A stretch of 14,152 nt of DNA. Source: Magnetococcales bacterium (GTDB taxonomy: Bacteria; Pseudomonadota; Magnetococcia; Magnetococcales; DC0425bin3). The stretch's first letter is position 1. Each line of letters opens with the position of its first letter. Shown one piece after another: positions 1 to 6,847 of the stretch. The position numbers and the translations under genes were made by a program. The stretch is taken from the NCBI GenBank assembly GCA_015229045.1, contig JADGCJ010000083.1:1-14152 (forward strand), in the 5' to 3' direction. The notes under the pieces were generated by a model. The model was given only the letters and a program-made list of their open reading frames with translations, did no database searches and was not told where the DNA came from.

Positions 1-799
1 GATTTTCGGTCATGTCCATGCGCTGATTGGGGAACCCCTGATAGGGGATGAACTGCAGGCCGATCTTGACCACGGCCTCCTGCTCGTCCCCCCGGCCTGC
101 CAGGGTGATGCTGTGGTTCTGGGTTTCATAAAGGGAGGCCCGGACACGGTCTCCGTGGCCGTCCGTGTAATCCTGGGCGTGATCGGCGGCGCCGCTGTAG
201 GCAAAGCTTGTGTTCCGCCCGGCCAGGGTGGCGTCGAAGGAGCCGCCCAGGCTGTTGTTGTTGCTGCGGTAGTGGGTGGCGATGCGGCCACTGGCCCGGC
301 TCTCCGAGCCGGCGGGGGCGAAAACCGGGGCCGGAGAGGTGATGGCGATGGCCCCGCCGATGTTGTCCCCTCCGGCACTGACCGGGGCGATGCCCGCCAT
401 GACGTTGATGCCTCCCACTTGCGCCGGATCGACGTAGGAGAGGGGGGGATTCATGTGATTGGCGCAGGCGGAGGTGATGGGCATGCCATCCAGGGTGACG
501 GCAAGGCGGTCATCCCCGAGACCGTGGATGATCGGCAGGCTGGAAACCCCGCCTCCCGTGGCCAGATTGACTCCGGGATGCGTTTTGAGCAGTTGCGCGG
601 TGTCGTTGGTTTCGGTGCGTTTGGCCACGAGGGGTTCTTCCTCGCGGACAGCGGATTCACGCGGGGCGGAGACGGTGACTTCCGGCAGACGGGTGGTTCC
701 CGCCTCTCCGGCGTCCGCCGGACCGGCAGGGAATACCGTTCCGGCCTGCAGGGGCAGGAGGAGAAGACCCAGGAGGCGGTGAGGTTTGAATCCGGACAT
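1..799 (-). CDS. TonB-dependent outer-membrane receptor, N-terminal part (copper-receptor-like)
   Basis: The gene runs off the left edge, so only about 266 N-terminal residues are visible. They start with a basic, leucine-rich signal peptide (residues 1-30), then a LPEVTVSAPR segment typical of the start of a TonB-receptor plug, and a plug domain (about 60-155) with the usual LDGMPI and GGAIAI signatures, followed by the first barrel strands. These receptors sit in the outer membrane and import metal complexes or cofactors using TonB/ExbBD energy. The plug holds SACANHMNPP, a CxxxM arrangement (C112, M116) matching the plug half of the CxxxM/HxM copper site known from OprC; the HxM half would lie outside the window. 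Copper is therefore a reasonable but unproven substrate. The ATG at 799 is preceded by a modest AAGGTG. The receptor identity is firm; the substrate is inferred. Confidence 0.88.
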   Translation of the reverse strand, partial: MSGFKPHRLLGLLLLPLQAGTVFPAGPADAGEAGTTRLPEVTVSAPRESAVREEEPLVAKRTETNDTAQLLKTHPGVNLATGGGVSSLPIIHGLGDDRLAVTLDGMPITSACANHMNPPLSYVDPAQVGGINVMAGIAPVSAGGDNIGGAIAITSPAPVFAPAGSESRASGRIATHYRSNNNSLGGSFDATLAGRNTSFAYSGAADHAQDYTDGHGDRVRASLYETQNHSITLAGRGDEQEAVVKIGLQFIPYQGFPNQRMDMTEN

Positions 800-900
800 A
801 GGGCACCTTATGCGGGTTGAGGGGGAGGATGCCGATCCACGCGGGATTGCGGGATGGACTGGATGGGCTGTCATCGCAAACGAGGGGCCATATACAACTA

Positions 901-930
901 ATTAAATAAAACAGGTAGATGTATTATCAA
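901..930 (-). promoter_or_regulatory. Candidate sigma70-like promoter for the TonB receptor
   Basis: On the minus strand TTGATA (930-925) and TTTAAT (906-901) are separated by 18 bases, in an AT-rich patch about 100 bases upstream of the receptor start. The match to consensus is moderate and AT-rich DNA gives such matches by chance, so this is only a candidate. Confidence 0.3.
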
Positions 931-934
931 TTCA

Positions 935-991
935 CCACAAACAATTGGTAGTATTGTGTCATTTGACCTGTTTGTTGTGGCATATGACACA
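935..991. promoter_or_regulatory. Nested inverted repeats in the divergent gap between receptor and ratA-like genes
   Basis: TGTGTCAT (955-962) and ATGACACA (984-991) form a perfect 8-bp inverted repeat. CCACAA (935-940) and TTGTGG (975-980) form a second, overlapping pair, extendable with one bulged A. Together they lie in the 366-base gap (800-1165) between two divergent genes, upstream of the candidate receptor promoter. That position suits an operator for a dimeric regulator, but I recognise no known box such as a complete Fur site. The remainder of the gap shows no gene. Confidence 0.35.
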
Positions 992-1165
992 TTGTGGGGG
1001 AGGAGAGGAAAACCGAGAGGTCGGAGAGGTGAAGTCGAGGGATTCCACCCGGCATGCATCAAAAGGCTTGCCGAGCAAAGGGGAACCCGCTACCGTCTCC
1101 CGCCAGGAGCCTTGGTTTGCCGATTCGAGTCGTCACCCTTTTGTCCCGGAGGATTGATTGCTGCC

Positions 1166-1594
1166 ATGCCCAGCATTCGCATCAGCGAGATGGTGCCGTT
1201 TTCGCCGCAGCAGATGTTCGATCTGGTGGTTGATGTGGAGCGATACCCGGAATTCCTGGTCTGGTGTTCCAAGGGACGCAAGACCGAGGTTGAAACGAGC
1301 CAGTTCGTGGCGGAGATGTCGGTAAACTTCAAAGGGGTGCGGGAGAAGTTTCGTACCCTGGACCGCCTGATTCCGGGGGAGAAGGTGACGATTACCCTGG
1401 TTTCGGGACCGTTCGAGCATCTGGAGAGCGCCTGGCATTTCACCGCCAAGCCCAATGGCACCCAGATCGACTTTTACATCGACTTCAAATTTCGCAGTCG
1501 CCTGATGGAGATGACGCTGGGGCCGTTTTTCAACCAGGCGGCCAAGCAGATGGTGTCGGCTTTTCGCACCAGGGCCATGGCGCTGTACGGTTGA
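1166..1594 (+). CDS. RatA/COQ10-like START-domain protein, copy 1
   Basis: This 142-residue protein matches the usual length of the RatA/COQ10 branch of the START/SRPBCC fold, small hydrophobic-pocket proteins. Mitochondrial COQ10 binds ubiquinone and is needed for efficient respiration; E. coli RatA is described as affecting ribosome subunit association. Visible hallmarks are the VPFSPQQMFDLVVDVERYPEFL opening, seen here as VPFS..QMFDLV..VERYPEFL (residues 10-31), a central IDFYIDFKF strand (about 101-109) and a C-terminal amphipathic helix after LGPFF. The ATG at 1166 fits the family N-terminus; GGAGGA at 1148-1153 is its ribosome site, with a rather long 12-base spacer. The open frame runs upstream to 956, but that extension does not resemble the family. 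It is first of a probable three-gene operon, 33 bases before its own paralogue. Given the nearby bc1 genes, I lean to a quinone-related role. Confidence 0.85.
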   Translation: MPSIRISEMVPFSPQQMFDLVVDVERYPEFLVWCSKGRKTEVETSQFVAEMSVNFKGVREKFRTLDRLIPGEKVTITLVSGPFEHLESAWHFTAKPNGTQIDFYIDFKFRSRLMEMTLGPFFNQAAKQMVSAFRTRAMALYG

Positions 1595-1627
1595 ATTTGG
1601 AATCAGGGAGGCGTTTGGGAGGAGAGG

Positions 1628-2062
1628 ATGCCGAGAAGAGAAGCCAGTGAAACCGTGCCGTTCACCCCGGAACAGATGTATGATCTGGTGGTCGACATGG
1701 CGAGTTACTCCCAGTTTTTGCCCTGGTGCGTCAAGGCGCGCAAGTTTGACGAGACACCGCAGCAGTTCATCGCGGAGATGACCATCGCTTTCAAGGGGCT
1801 GCGGGAGACCTTTCAAACGGTGGATACGGTGATTCCGGGTCGGGAGGTGACCATCCGGCTGAAATCGGGGCCGTTTCGCGCTCTGGAGAGCCAATGGCGC
1901 TTCACGCCGCTGGATGAAGGCACGCGCATCGATTTTTACATCGACTTTCAGTTTCGCAACCCCATTCTGGAAATGACCCTCGGGCCTGTATTCTCGGCGG
2001 CTTCCAAGCAGATGGTGGAGGCCTTTCGGCAAAGGGCGCACGCCCTTTACAACCGGTCGTAA
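1628..2062 (+). CDS. RatA/COQ10-like START-domain protein, copy 2
   Basis: A 144-residue paralogue of the preceding gene. Counting by eye over an ungapped 142-residue alignment gives 84 identities (59%), so this is a tandem duplication. Shared blocks include QM(F/Y)DLVVD, FKG(V/L)RE, IPG, SGPF..LES, the IDFYIDF strand and EMTLGP. Copy 2 has the more family-typical FLPWC after the YSQ segment (copy 1 has FLVWC). A strong GGAGG (1618-1622) lies five bases before the ATG. The 36-base gap to the next gene, with no terminator, suggests co-transcription. Whether the copies differ in ligand or one serves a RatA-like and the other a COQ10-like role cannot be told from sequence. No antitoxin-like RatB gene is visible here. 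Confidence 0.86.
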   Translation: MPRREASETVPFTPEQMYDLVVDMASYSQFLPWCVKARKFDETPQQFIAEMTIAFKGLRETFQTVDTVIPGREVTIRLKSGPFRALESQWRFTPLDEGTRIDFYIDFQFRNPILEMTLGPVFSAASKQMVEAFRQRAHALYNRS

Positions 2063-2098
2063 GGGATCGGTTCACCCCTGGAGAAGAGGATTATCCTG

Positions 2099-3115
2099 AT
2101 GGAATTCAATGTGCGCCGACTCCTTCTGGGGTTGACGGTAACGGCCGGGATCGTGGCGGGCCCTTCGGCCTGGGCGGCGGAAACGGCGGTCAAGGTGGGT
2201 TCCTGGTCCCTGACGGTGGAGAGTCTGGACAAGGAGCTTGTCGGGAAATATTACGATCTGGATCGCAAGCGTTACATGTTGCGCATGCGTCTGCTGCAGC
2301 AGAAGCTGGCCGATCACCTGCTGGACCTGGAAGCCAAGGCCAAAGGGATGACATCGGATCAGTTCCTGAAAAGCGAGATGGAGAAACGCATCCGCAAGAT
2401 CACCGATGAAGAGGTGGAAACCTTCCTGAAGGCCAATCGCGGAGAGGCGCCTCCTTCCGGCGATCCGGCCCAGGAGAAGAGCTACGTGCGTCAGCAAATG
2501 GAGGAGGAGGCTCAGGACGAGGCCTTCACCCAGTTCATGGGTGAGTTGGTCAAGAAGCACAAGGTGGAAGTGTTGTTGCAGGCTCCGACGCCACCCCGGG
2601 TGGCGGTGAACGGTCCCATGGAGCCTTCCCGTGGCAACGTCAAGGCCCCGGTGACCATCGTGGAGTTTTCCGATTTCCAGTGTCCCTACTGCAAGAAGGG
2701 GCAACAACTGTTGCAGGATCTGGCCAAGAAGTATTCGCCCGATCAGGTGCGGGTGGTGTTCCGCCACTATCCGGTGCCTGGGCACGACCAGGCCGCAGAG
2801 GCGGCAGAGGCCTCCATGTGCGCCCACGAACAGGGTCGCTTCTGGGAGTATCACGATGCCTTGTTCGCGCAGCAGGAGGCTTTGGGCGCCAAGCTCTACG
2901 GGGAGATCGCCGGCAAGCTCAAGCTGGATGCGGACAAGTTCAACGCCTGCATGGCCGGCAACAAACAGGTGCCGCGGATTTCCGGGGATTTTGAGGAGGG
3001 CAGTCGCCTGGGCGTGACGGGAACCCCGACCTTTTTCATCAATGGTCTCATGGTGATGGGAGCCAAGCCGTTGGCGGAGTTTCAGGCACTGATCGACCAG
3101 GAGTTGAAAAAGTAG
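2099..3115 (+). CDS. Periplasmic DsbA-like thiol oxidoreductase with SurA/PpiC-like N-terminal region
   Basis: The 338-residue protein begins with a signal peptide (RR near residue 6, hydrophobic 8-20, likely cleavage after AWA at 26). Residues about 30-160 form a charged helical region opening with VGSWSLTVESLDKEL, resembling the N-terminal chaperone part of SurA/PpiC-type proteins. A DsbA-like thioredoxin domain follows (about 165-335): VKAPVTIVEFSDFQ leads to the active-site CPYC (195-198), and the cis-proline loop is VTGTP (Pro310). Two more cysteines, C241 and C284, occupy positions often paired in such domains. This chaperone-plus-thioredoxin layout is known, and such proteins form or reshuffle disulfides in exported proteins. 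GGAGAAGAGGA at 2080-2090 supports the ATG. It ends the probable operon with the RatA-like pair; the client proteins are unknown, but cytochrome or metalloprotein maturation would fit the neighbourhood. Confidence 0.88.
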   Translation: MEFNVRRLLLGLTVTAGIVAGPSAWAAETAVKVGSWSLTVESLDKELVGKYYDLDRKRYMLRMRLLQQKLADHLLDLEAKAKGMTSDQFLKSEMEKRIRKITDEEVETFLKANRGEAPPSGDPAQEKSYVRQQMEEEAQDEAFTQFMGELVKKHKVEVLLQAPTPPRVAVNGPMEPSRGNVKAPVTIVEFSDFQCPYCKKGQQLLQDLAKKYSPDQVRVVFRHYPVPGHDQAAEAAEASMCAHEQGRFWEYHDALFAQQEALGAKLYGEIAGKLKLDADKFNACMAGNKQVPRISGDFEEGSRLGVTGTPTFFINGLMVMGAKPLAEFQALIDQELKK

Positions 3116-3131
3116 TTCAGACCGATAAACC

Positions 3132-3167
3132 GGGTTCCGGGGTGGATATCCCTCCCGGAACCCCTTT
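3132..3167. terminator. GC-rich hairpin between convergent genes
   Basis: GGGTTCCGGG (3132-3141) pairs perfectly with CCCGGAACCC (3154-3163) around a 12-base loop, and CTTT follows. It lies 17 bases after the DsbA-like gene and 79 bases beyond the stop of the convergent trmL. The U-tract is short, so it may work weakly or in both directions. It is also a member of a palindrome family found at other gene ends in this window. Confidence 0.55.
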
Positions 3168-3241
3168 ACCTGAACAGGCGGGAACTTTCCGATTCTTTCT
3201 GAGCGCCGGCCCTGTATGTGGCGCTCTTCCGCCTGACCGGC

Positions 3242-3727
3242 TCACGGCATCACCGAATTGTCTGTCGGGGAGAGGCCGGGGTAGTCCAACTGACGCAAGG
3301 CTTCATAGAGGACGATGGCCACGCTGTTGGCCAGGTTGAGGCTGCGGGCCCGCGGGGTCATGGGAATGCGCACCACCCGGGGGAGGAGTTGGGTCAGGAG
3401 TTCTTCCGGCAAGCCCCGGCTTTCGGCGCCGAAAAGCAGGCGGTCTCCCGCCGCGAACCGACATGCCGAGGGGGGCAGGGCGCCACGGGTGGAGAGGGCA
3501 TAGGTGTTTTCGGGAAAGGGATTTCCCTGGAGGTAGTGATCCCAGTCCCGATAGCGGCGCACCTCGCTCCAGTCCCGGTAGTCCATTCCGGCTCGTTTCA
3601 CCCCGGCGTGGTCCAGTCTAAAGCCCAGCGGCCCCACCAGATGCAGCACCGAAGCGGTGGCGGCGCACAGTCGTTGAATGTTTCCGGTATTGGCGGGTAT
3701 TTCCGGGGCGAGGAGAATCACATGCAT
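3242..3727 (-). CDS. trmL: tRNA (cytidine(34)-2'-O)-methyltransferase TrmL
   Basis: A SPOUT-fold methyltransferase that uses S-adenosylmethionine to 2'-O-methylate the wobble base of certain leucine tRNAs. The 161 residues compare with 157 in E. coli TrmL, and all blocks are present in order: PEIPANTGNIQRLC (8-21), GFRL..AGVKRAGMDY (36-50), the cofactor-knot loop LLFGAESRGLP (97-107), and IPMTPRARSLNLANSVAIVLYEA (121-143, here given as IPM, ARSLNLANS and YEA). The ATG at 3727 is chosen because the family starts just before the first strand (MHVILLAPE). The frame stays open upstream to a TTG at 3808, which would add 27 residues unlike the family; the ribosome site before 3727 is poor. The gene converges on the DsbA-like gene and diverges from petA. 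Confidence 0.93.
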   Translation of the reverse strand: MHVILLAPEIPANTGNIQRLCAATASVLHLVGPLGFRLDHAGVKRAGMDYRDWSEVRRYRDWDHYLQGNPFPENTYALSTRGALPPSACRFAAGDRLLFGAESRGLPEELLTQLLPRVVRIPMTPRARSLNLANSVAIVLYEALRQLDYPGLSPTDNSVMP

Positions 3728-3795
3728 TCCGGTTCCCGAAGGGGCTTCCAGGCTGATCAAGGCAAGATCTCCATATGTGCATTCAGCATTTTTTC

Positions 3796-3807
3796 TGATC
3801 CGGATCA
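3796..3807. promoter_or_regulatory. Perfect 12-bp palindrome in the trmL-petA divergent gap
   Basis: TGATCCGGATCA is a perfect palindrome 69 bases upstream of the chosen trmL start and 50 bases upstream of the petA -35 box. The placement would suit an operator, but a 12-bp palindrome can also arise by chance and I know no regulator with this exact box. Confidence 0.3.
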
Positions 3808-3856
3808 ATGTACATCCAAAAAAGAGGCTTTAACATCCTCCTGATGCAATTGTAGG

Positions 3857-3885
3857 TTGACGAGGCCATCACACTCTGGAATATT
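3857..3885 (+). promoter_or_regulatory. Sigma70-like promoter of petABC
   Basis: TTGACG (3857-3862) and AATATT (3880-3885) are separated by exactly 17 bases, upstream of petA. Transcription would begin near 3892, leaving a leader of about 80 bases before the ATG at 3972. Each hexamer departs modestly from consensus. The optimal spacing and location make it the best promoter candidate in the window. Confidence 0.55.
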
Positions 3886-3971
3886 TGCCGACGCACATTT
3901 CCGGTTTTTCCGTTTCCGTCACTCAGAAGGTTGCCACCATTTCCTTACTCCCGGGGAGGTCGAAAGAGCTC

Positions 3972-4502
3972 ATGGTCATCGAGCAGGAAGAGAACCGTCG
4001 CGATTTCCTTATTCTGGCCACCGGCGCCGTTGGCGCTGCTGGCGTGGTCGGGGCGGCCTGGCCTTTCATCCGCTCCTGGAGCCCTTCCGCCGACGTTTTG
4101 GCCCAGGCCACGACCGAAGTCAATCTGGGATCCATCGAGAAAGGCCAGATGATCACCGTGCCCTGGCAAGGTAAACCCGTCTTCATTCTGCACCGCACCG
4201 AGGCTCAGATTGCCGCCGCCCGCAAGGATGACAGCGACGCCTCCATGCGGCAACCCGAAAAGGACGACGAGCGCGCCAAGAATCCGGAGTGGCTGGTGGT
4301 TCTGGCCATCTGCACCCATCTGGGCTGTGTGCCCCAACCGATCGGTACCGGCGATTTCGGTGGATTCCTGTGCCCTTGCCACGGTTCCCACTACGATACC
4401 TCGGGTCGCATTCGCAAAGGACCGGCGCCGAACAATCTGCCGGTACCCCATCACGAATTCAAGGACGCCAAGACCCTTGTCATCGGCAAAAAGATGGCCT
4501 AA
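3972..4502 (+). CDS. petA: Ubiquinol-cytochrome c reductase Rieske iron-sulfur subunit
   Basis: The high-potential [2Fe-2S] subunit of the bc1 complex, which takes the first electron from ubiquinol and passes it to cytochrome c1. The 176 residues begin with a twin-arginine segment ([12 protein letters not shown], about 8-19) leading into the single transmembrane anchor, as expected for Tat export of a folded cluster protein. Cluster ligands are in CTHLGC (114-119) and CPCHGSHYD (134-142): C114, H116, C134, H137, with C119 and C136 as the stabilising disulfide. The Pro loop appears as [13 protein letters not shown] 3972 is preferred over the in-frame ATG at 3885 because GGGGAGGT lies at 3953-3960 and the family starts shortly before the RR motif. 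It leads petABC and is 32 bases from petB. Confidence 0.97.
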   Translation: MVIEQEENRRDFLILATGAVGAAGVVGAAWPFIRSWSPSADVLAQATTEVNLGSIEKGQMITVPWQGKPVFILHRTEAQIAAARKDDSDASMRQPEKDDERAKNPEWLVVLAICTHLGCVPQPIGTGDFGGFLCPCHGSHYDTSGRIRKGPAPNNLPVPHHEFKDAKTLVIGKKMA

Positions 4503-4534
4503 TCGAGATTCTCGTCACGCCTAGGAGGTCATAC

Positions 4535-5743
4535 GTGTTCAAAGGTATTATGGAGTGGGTGGACGCACGTCTCCCCGTAACCGAACTCATCAAAAGCCAG
4601 GCTACGGAATATCCGACTCCGAAGAACCTCAACTATTGGTGGAACTTCGGATCGTTGGCTCTCTTCGTTCTGGTCATCCAGTTGGCCACCGGTATTTTTC
4701 TGGCCATGCACTACAAGCCGGACGCCGCCCTGGCTTTCGACTCCGTGGAACACATCATGCGGGATGTCAACTGGGGTTGGCTCCTGCGCTACATGCACGC
4801 CAACGGCGCCACCTTCTTCTTCATCGCCGTTTACATCCACATTCTCCGGGGGTTGTACTACGGCTCCTATCGGGCTCCCCGGGAGATTCTCTGGTGGTTC
4901 GGCGTGATCATCTTCTTCCTGCTCATGGGCACGGCGTTCATGGGTTATGTGCTGCCCTGGGGTCAGATGTCCTACTGGGGAGCTGCGGTGATCACCAATC
5001 TGGTCAGCGCCGTTCCGGTGATCGGCGAGGATCTGGTCATCTGGGTCTGGGGCGGGTTCTCCGTGGGTGATCCCACCCTGAACCGCTTCTTCTCCCTGCA
5101 TTTCCTGCTGCCCTTCGTCATCTTCGGCCTGGTTTTCGTTCACCTCTGGGCCCTGCATGCCGTTCATTCCAACAATCCCGACGGTATCGATCTGGAGCAC
5201 AAGGACACCATCCCCTTCCATCCCTATTTCACCATCAAGGATCTCTACGGGGTGGGCGTCTTCCTGATCTTCTTCTGCGCCTTCGTCTTCTACTTCCCGA
5301 ATGCGTTTCTGGAGCCGGACAACTACATCATGGCCAATCCGATGCAGACCCCGGCTCACATCGTCCCGGAATGGTATTTCCTGCCCTTCTACGCCATTCT
5401 GCGTTCCATCGACTTTCTGGGTTCCTACAGCAAGCTGGTTGGTGTCCTGGCCATGGTGGCGGCCATTGCCATTCTCTTCGTGCTGCCTTTCCTGGATCGT
5501 TCCCCGGTGCGTTCGTTCCGTTACCGGCCCATCAGCAAGCGGATTTTCTGGATCTTTGTCGTGGACTCCATCGTCCTGGGTTGGGTGGGGTACAATCCGG
5601 CGGATGCCACGGTCTTCGGTGGCATGCCCATCGTCTATGTGGGGCGTTTTGCCACGGCGGTCTACTTCTCCTACTTCTTCCTGATCTGGTTTATTACCGC
5701 CTTCGACATCGAGAAACCACTCACCCCACCCAAGTGTCTGTAG
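4535..5743 (+). CDS. petB: Ubiquinol-cytochrome c reductase cytochrome b subunit
   Basis: The membrane core of the bc1 complex, holding two b hemes and both quinone sites. At 402 residues it is of normal full length, with N- and C-terminal parts in one chain as in bc1 and unlike split b6f. Heme ligands are H88/H102 (in RYMHANG and YIHILRG) and H189/H203 (in SLHFLLPF and FVHLWALH), with 13 residues between partners in both pairs, the bc1 pattern. The Qo-site PEWY motif is at 278-281 and the cd1 helix region GQMSYWGA at 143-150. Start choice: the GTG at 4535 lies five bases after a perfect AGGAGGT (4523-4529), while the ATG at 4550 is too far away. Translation of petC is probably coupled, since its ribosome site overlaps this stop codon. 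Confidence 0.97.
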   Translation: MFKGIMEWVDARLPVTELIKSQATEYPTPKNLNYWWNFGSLALFVLVIQLATGIFLAMHYKPDAALAFDSVEHIMRDVNWGWLLRYMHANGATFFFIAVYIHILRGLYYGSYRAPREILWWFGVIIFFLLMGTAFMGYVLPWGQMSYWGAAVITNLVSAVPVIGEDLVIWVWGGFSVGDPTLNRFFSLHFLLPFVIFGLVFVHLWALHAVHSNNPDGIDLEHKDTIPFHPYFTIKDLYGVGVFLIFFCAFVFYFPNAFLEPDNYIMANPMQTPAHIVPEWYFLPFYAILRSIDFLGSYSKLVGVLAMVAAIAILFVLPFLDRSPVRSFRYRPISKRIFWIFVVDSIVLGWVGYNPADATVFGGMPIVYVGRFATAVYFSYFFLIWFITAFDIEKPLTPPKCL

Positions 5744-5758
5744 GAGGAGGCGAAAACC

Positions 5759-6589
5759 ATGGGCTTCATGAAGACTGTAAAAACCGCGGCCCTGCTTTTG
5801 GCCCTGTTGCCCCAGGTCGGGACCGCTTCTTCCGGTGGTGCTGTCTTGCCCAACGAAAATTGGGGTTTTCAGGGTATCTTTGGCAAGTTCGACCAAGGGG
5901 CGCTCAAGCGTGGCGCCCAGGTGGTGGTTCAGGTTTGCCTGGGTTGTCACGGGGTCAAGTACATCAAGTTCGACCAGTTGCGCAAGATTGGCCTCAACGA
6001 GAACGAGGTCATTCAGCTGGCGGAATTCGTGGGCAAGTCCAAGAACGATTCCATGAAATCCAGCATGGATCCGGAGAGTGCCAAGGAGTCGTTCGGCGTG
6101 GTGCCCCCGGATCTTTCGCTGATCACCAAGGCGCGCAAGGGGTATGAAAACTACACCTTCGGCCTCCTGACCGGCTATGTCACCGAGCAGGAGAAGGCGC
6201 TGGTGGACAAGGCGCTGGCGGACAATAATCTCTCGGACACGGAGATCAAGGAGCTGGCGGCCACCTTGCAGTTGGATGCCTCCCATCCCGACAAGATGCG
6301 GGAGGTGTTGACGCGCATTCAGAACGGGGACAATTTCAACAAGTACTTCCCCGGCCATTTCTTCGCCATGCCCATGCCGTTGGCCAGTGGGGCGGTGGAG
6401 TATGTGGACGGTACGGAAAATTCTCAGAAGCAGTTGGCGCGTGATGCGGTGACTTTCCTGGCCTGGGCGGCGGAGCCGACCATGGAGGAGCGCAAGTCGG
6501 CAGGCATTAACGTGATGCTGTATCTGGTGGTTTTCACGGCCATGTTGTATGCGGTGAAGCGGCGCGTTTGGGCCAAAGTGCATCACTGA
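5759..6589 (+). CDS. petC: Ubiquinol-cytochrome c reductase cytochrome c1 subunit
   Basis: The periplasmic heme-c subunit of bc1, which receives the electron from the Rieske protein and hands it to a soluble or membrane cytochrome c. In order: signal peptide (1-24, ending GTASSG), the c-heme motif CLGCH (60-64), VPPDLSLI (about 115-122), FPGHFFAMPMPL (197-208) holding the likely axial methionine (M204 or M206), and a C-terminal membrane anchor (about 250-268) followed by basic residues. Canonical c1 has AMPPPL where this one has AMPMPL. Between the LLTGY segment (136-140) and YFPGH lie about 55 mostly charged residues, longer than the classical loop there. The AGGAGGAGG at 5742-5750 sits eight bases from the ATG. 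This closes petABC, and a strong terminator follows. Confidence 0.95.
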   Translation: MGFMKTVKTAALLLALLPQVGTASSGGAVLPNENWGFQGIFGKFDQGALKRGAQVVVQVCLGCHGVKYIKFDQLRKIGLNENEVIQLAEFVGKSKNDSMKSSMDPESAKESFGVVPPDLSLITKARKGYENYTFGLLTGYVTEQEKALVDKALADNNLSDTEIKELAATLQLDASHPDKMREVLTRIQNGDNFNKYFPGHFFAMPMPLASGAVEYVDGTENSQKQLARDAVTFLAWAAEPTMEERKSAGINVMLYLVVFTAMLYAVKRRVWAKVHH

Positions 6590-6597
6590 GTGGTAAA

Positions 6598-6632
6598 GGG
6601 GGCGCGGTTGAAATACCGCGCCCCCTTTTTTT
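6598..6632 (+). terminator. Rho-independent terminator of petABC
   Basis: GGGGGCGCGGT (6598-6608) pairs perfectly with ACCGCGCCCCC (6615-6625) over 11 bp with a six-base loop, followed directly by seven T residues. It lies 9 bases after the petC stop. Confidence 0.95.
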
Positions 6633-6791
6633 GCCTTTTAATATGTATCCTTTAAGTATCAAAAAAAGAAAATGTTCTATTCTTTGACTTATCTAAAAAT
6701 CTTTTCAAGATATTATTGAATAGATAATAACAATAAAGTCAAAGGATAGAACATTTTCTTTTTTTGATACTTAAAAGATAAAATATTAAAA
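6629..6791. repeat. Inverted pair of the AT-rich dispersed repeat (hairpin or MITE-like unit)
   Basis: The cores at 6651-6690 and 6736-6775 are inverted copies matching at 39 of 40 positions. Similarity continues outward to 6636 and 6791 with small indels, giving arms of about 55 bp around a 45-base AT-rich centre. Each arm carries TTTAAGTATC, an A7 run, GAAAATGTTCTAT and CTTTGACTT. The same unit recurs alone at 9258-9305 and 12114-12176. The pair lies between the petC terminator and the convergent lysR. There is no coding capacity and no clear target-site duplication. It could be a small non-autonomous mobile element, or a long hairpin that separates transcription units. Confidence 0.85.
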
Positions 6792-6812
6792 GTCCAAAAA
6801 CTTCTGCTCCAT

Positions 6813-6832
6813 CCGGGGGGAATCCCCCCCGG
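6813..6832. repeat. GC-rich palindrome downstream of lysR
   Basis: CCGGGGGG (6813-6820) and CCCCCCGG (6825-6832) form a perfect 8-bp stem with a four-base loop, followed by the AACCC found in related palindromes at 3132 and 8993. It lies 15 bases beyond the lysR stop, so it may end lysR transcripts on the minus strand, although no strong U-tract follows. Confidence 0.6.
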
Positions 6833-6847
6833 AACCCTGTGTTTCCC

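Noticed and set aside
956..1165. N-terminal extension of RatA-like copy 1
   Set aside because: The added 70 residues have no family resemblance, while the ATG at 1166 aligns with copy 2 and the family start.
1133..2041. A 302-codon open frame antisense to both RatA-like genes
   Set aside because: It shows internal similarity only because it mirrors the tandem duplication; the plus-strand proteins fit a known family.
1166..2062. RatA/RatB toxin-antitoxin module
   Set aside because: Both genes are RatA-like; no RatB-type ubiquitin-fold partner is adjacent, and the context fits respiration better than a toxin pair.
3885..3971. Earlier ATG start for petA
   Set aside because: It lacks a ribosome site, overlaps the candidate promoter -10 box, and would put 29 residues ahead of the normal Tat signal start.
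4529..6586. A 685-codon open frame antisense to petB and petC
   Set aside because: It lies opposite two unmistakable genes with all cofactor ligands and ribosome sites. Its composition is that of a mirrored GC-rich coding frame, and it lacks recognisable motifs.
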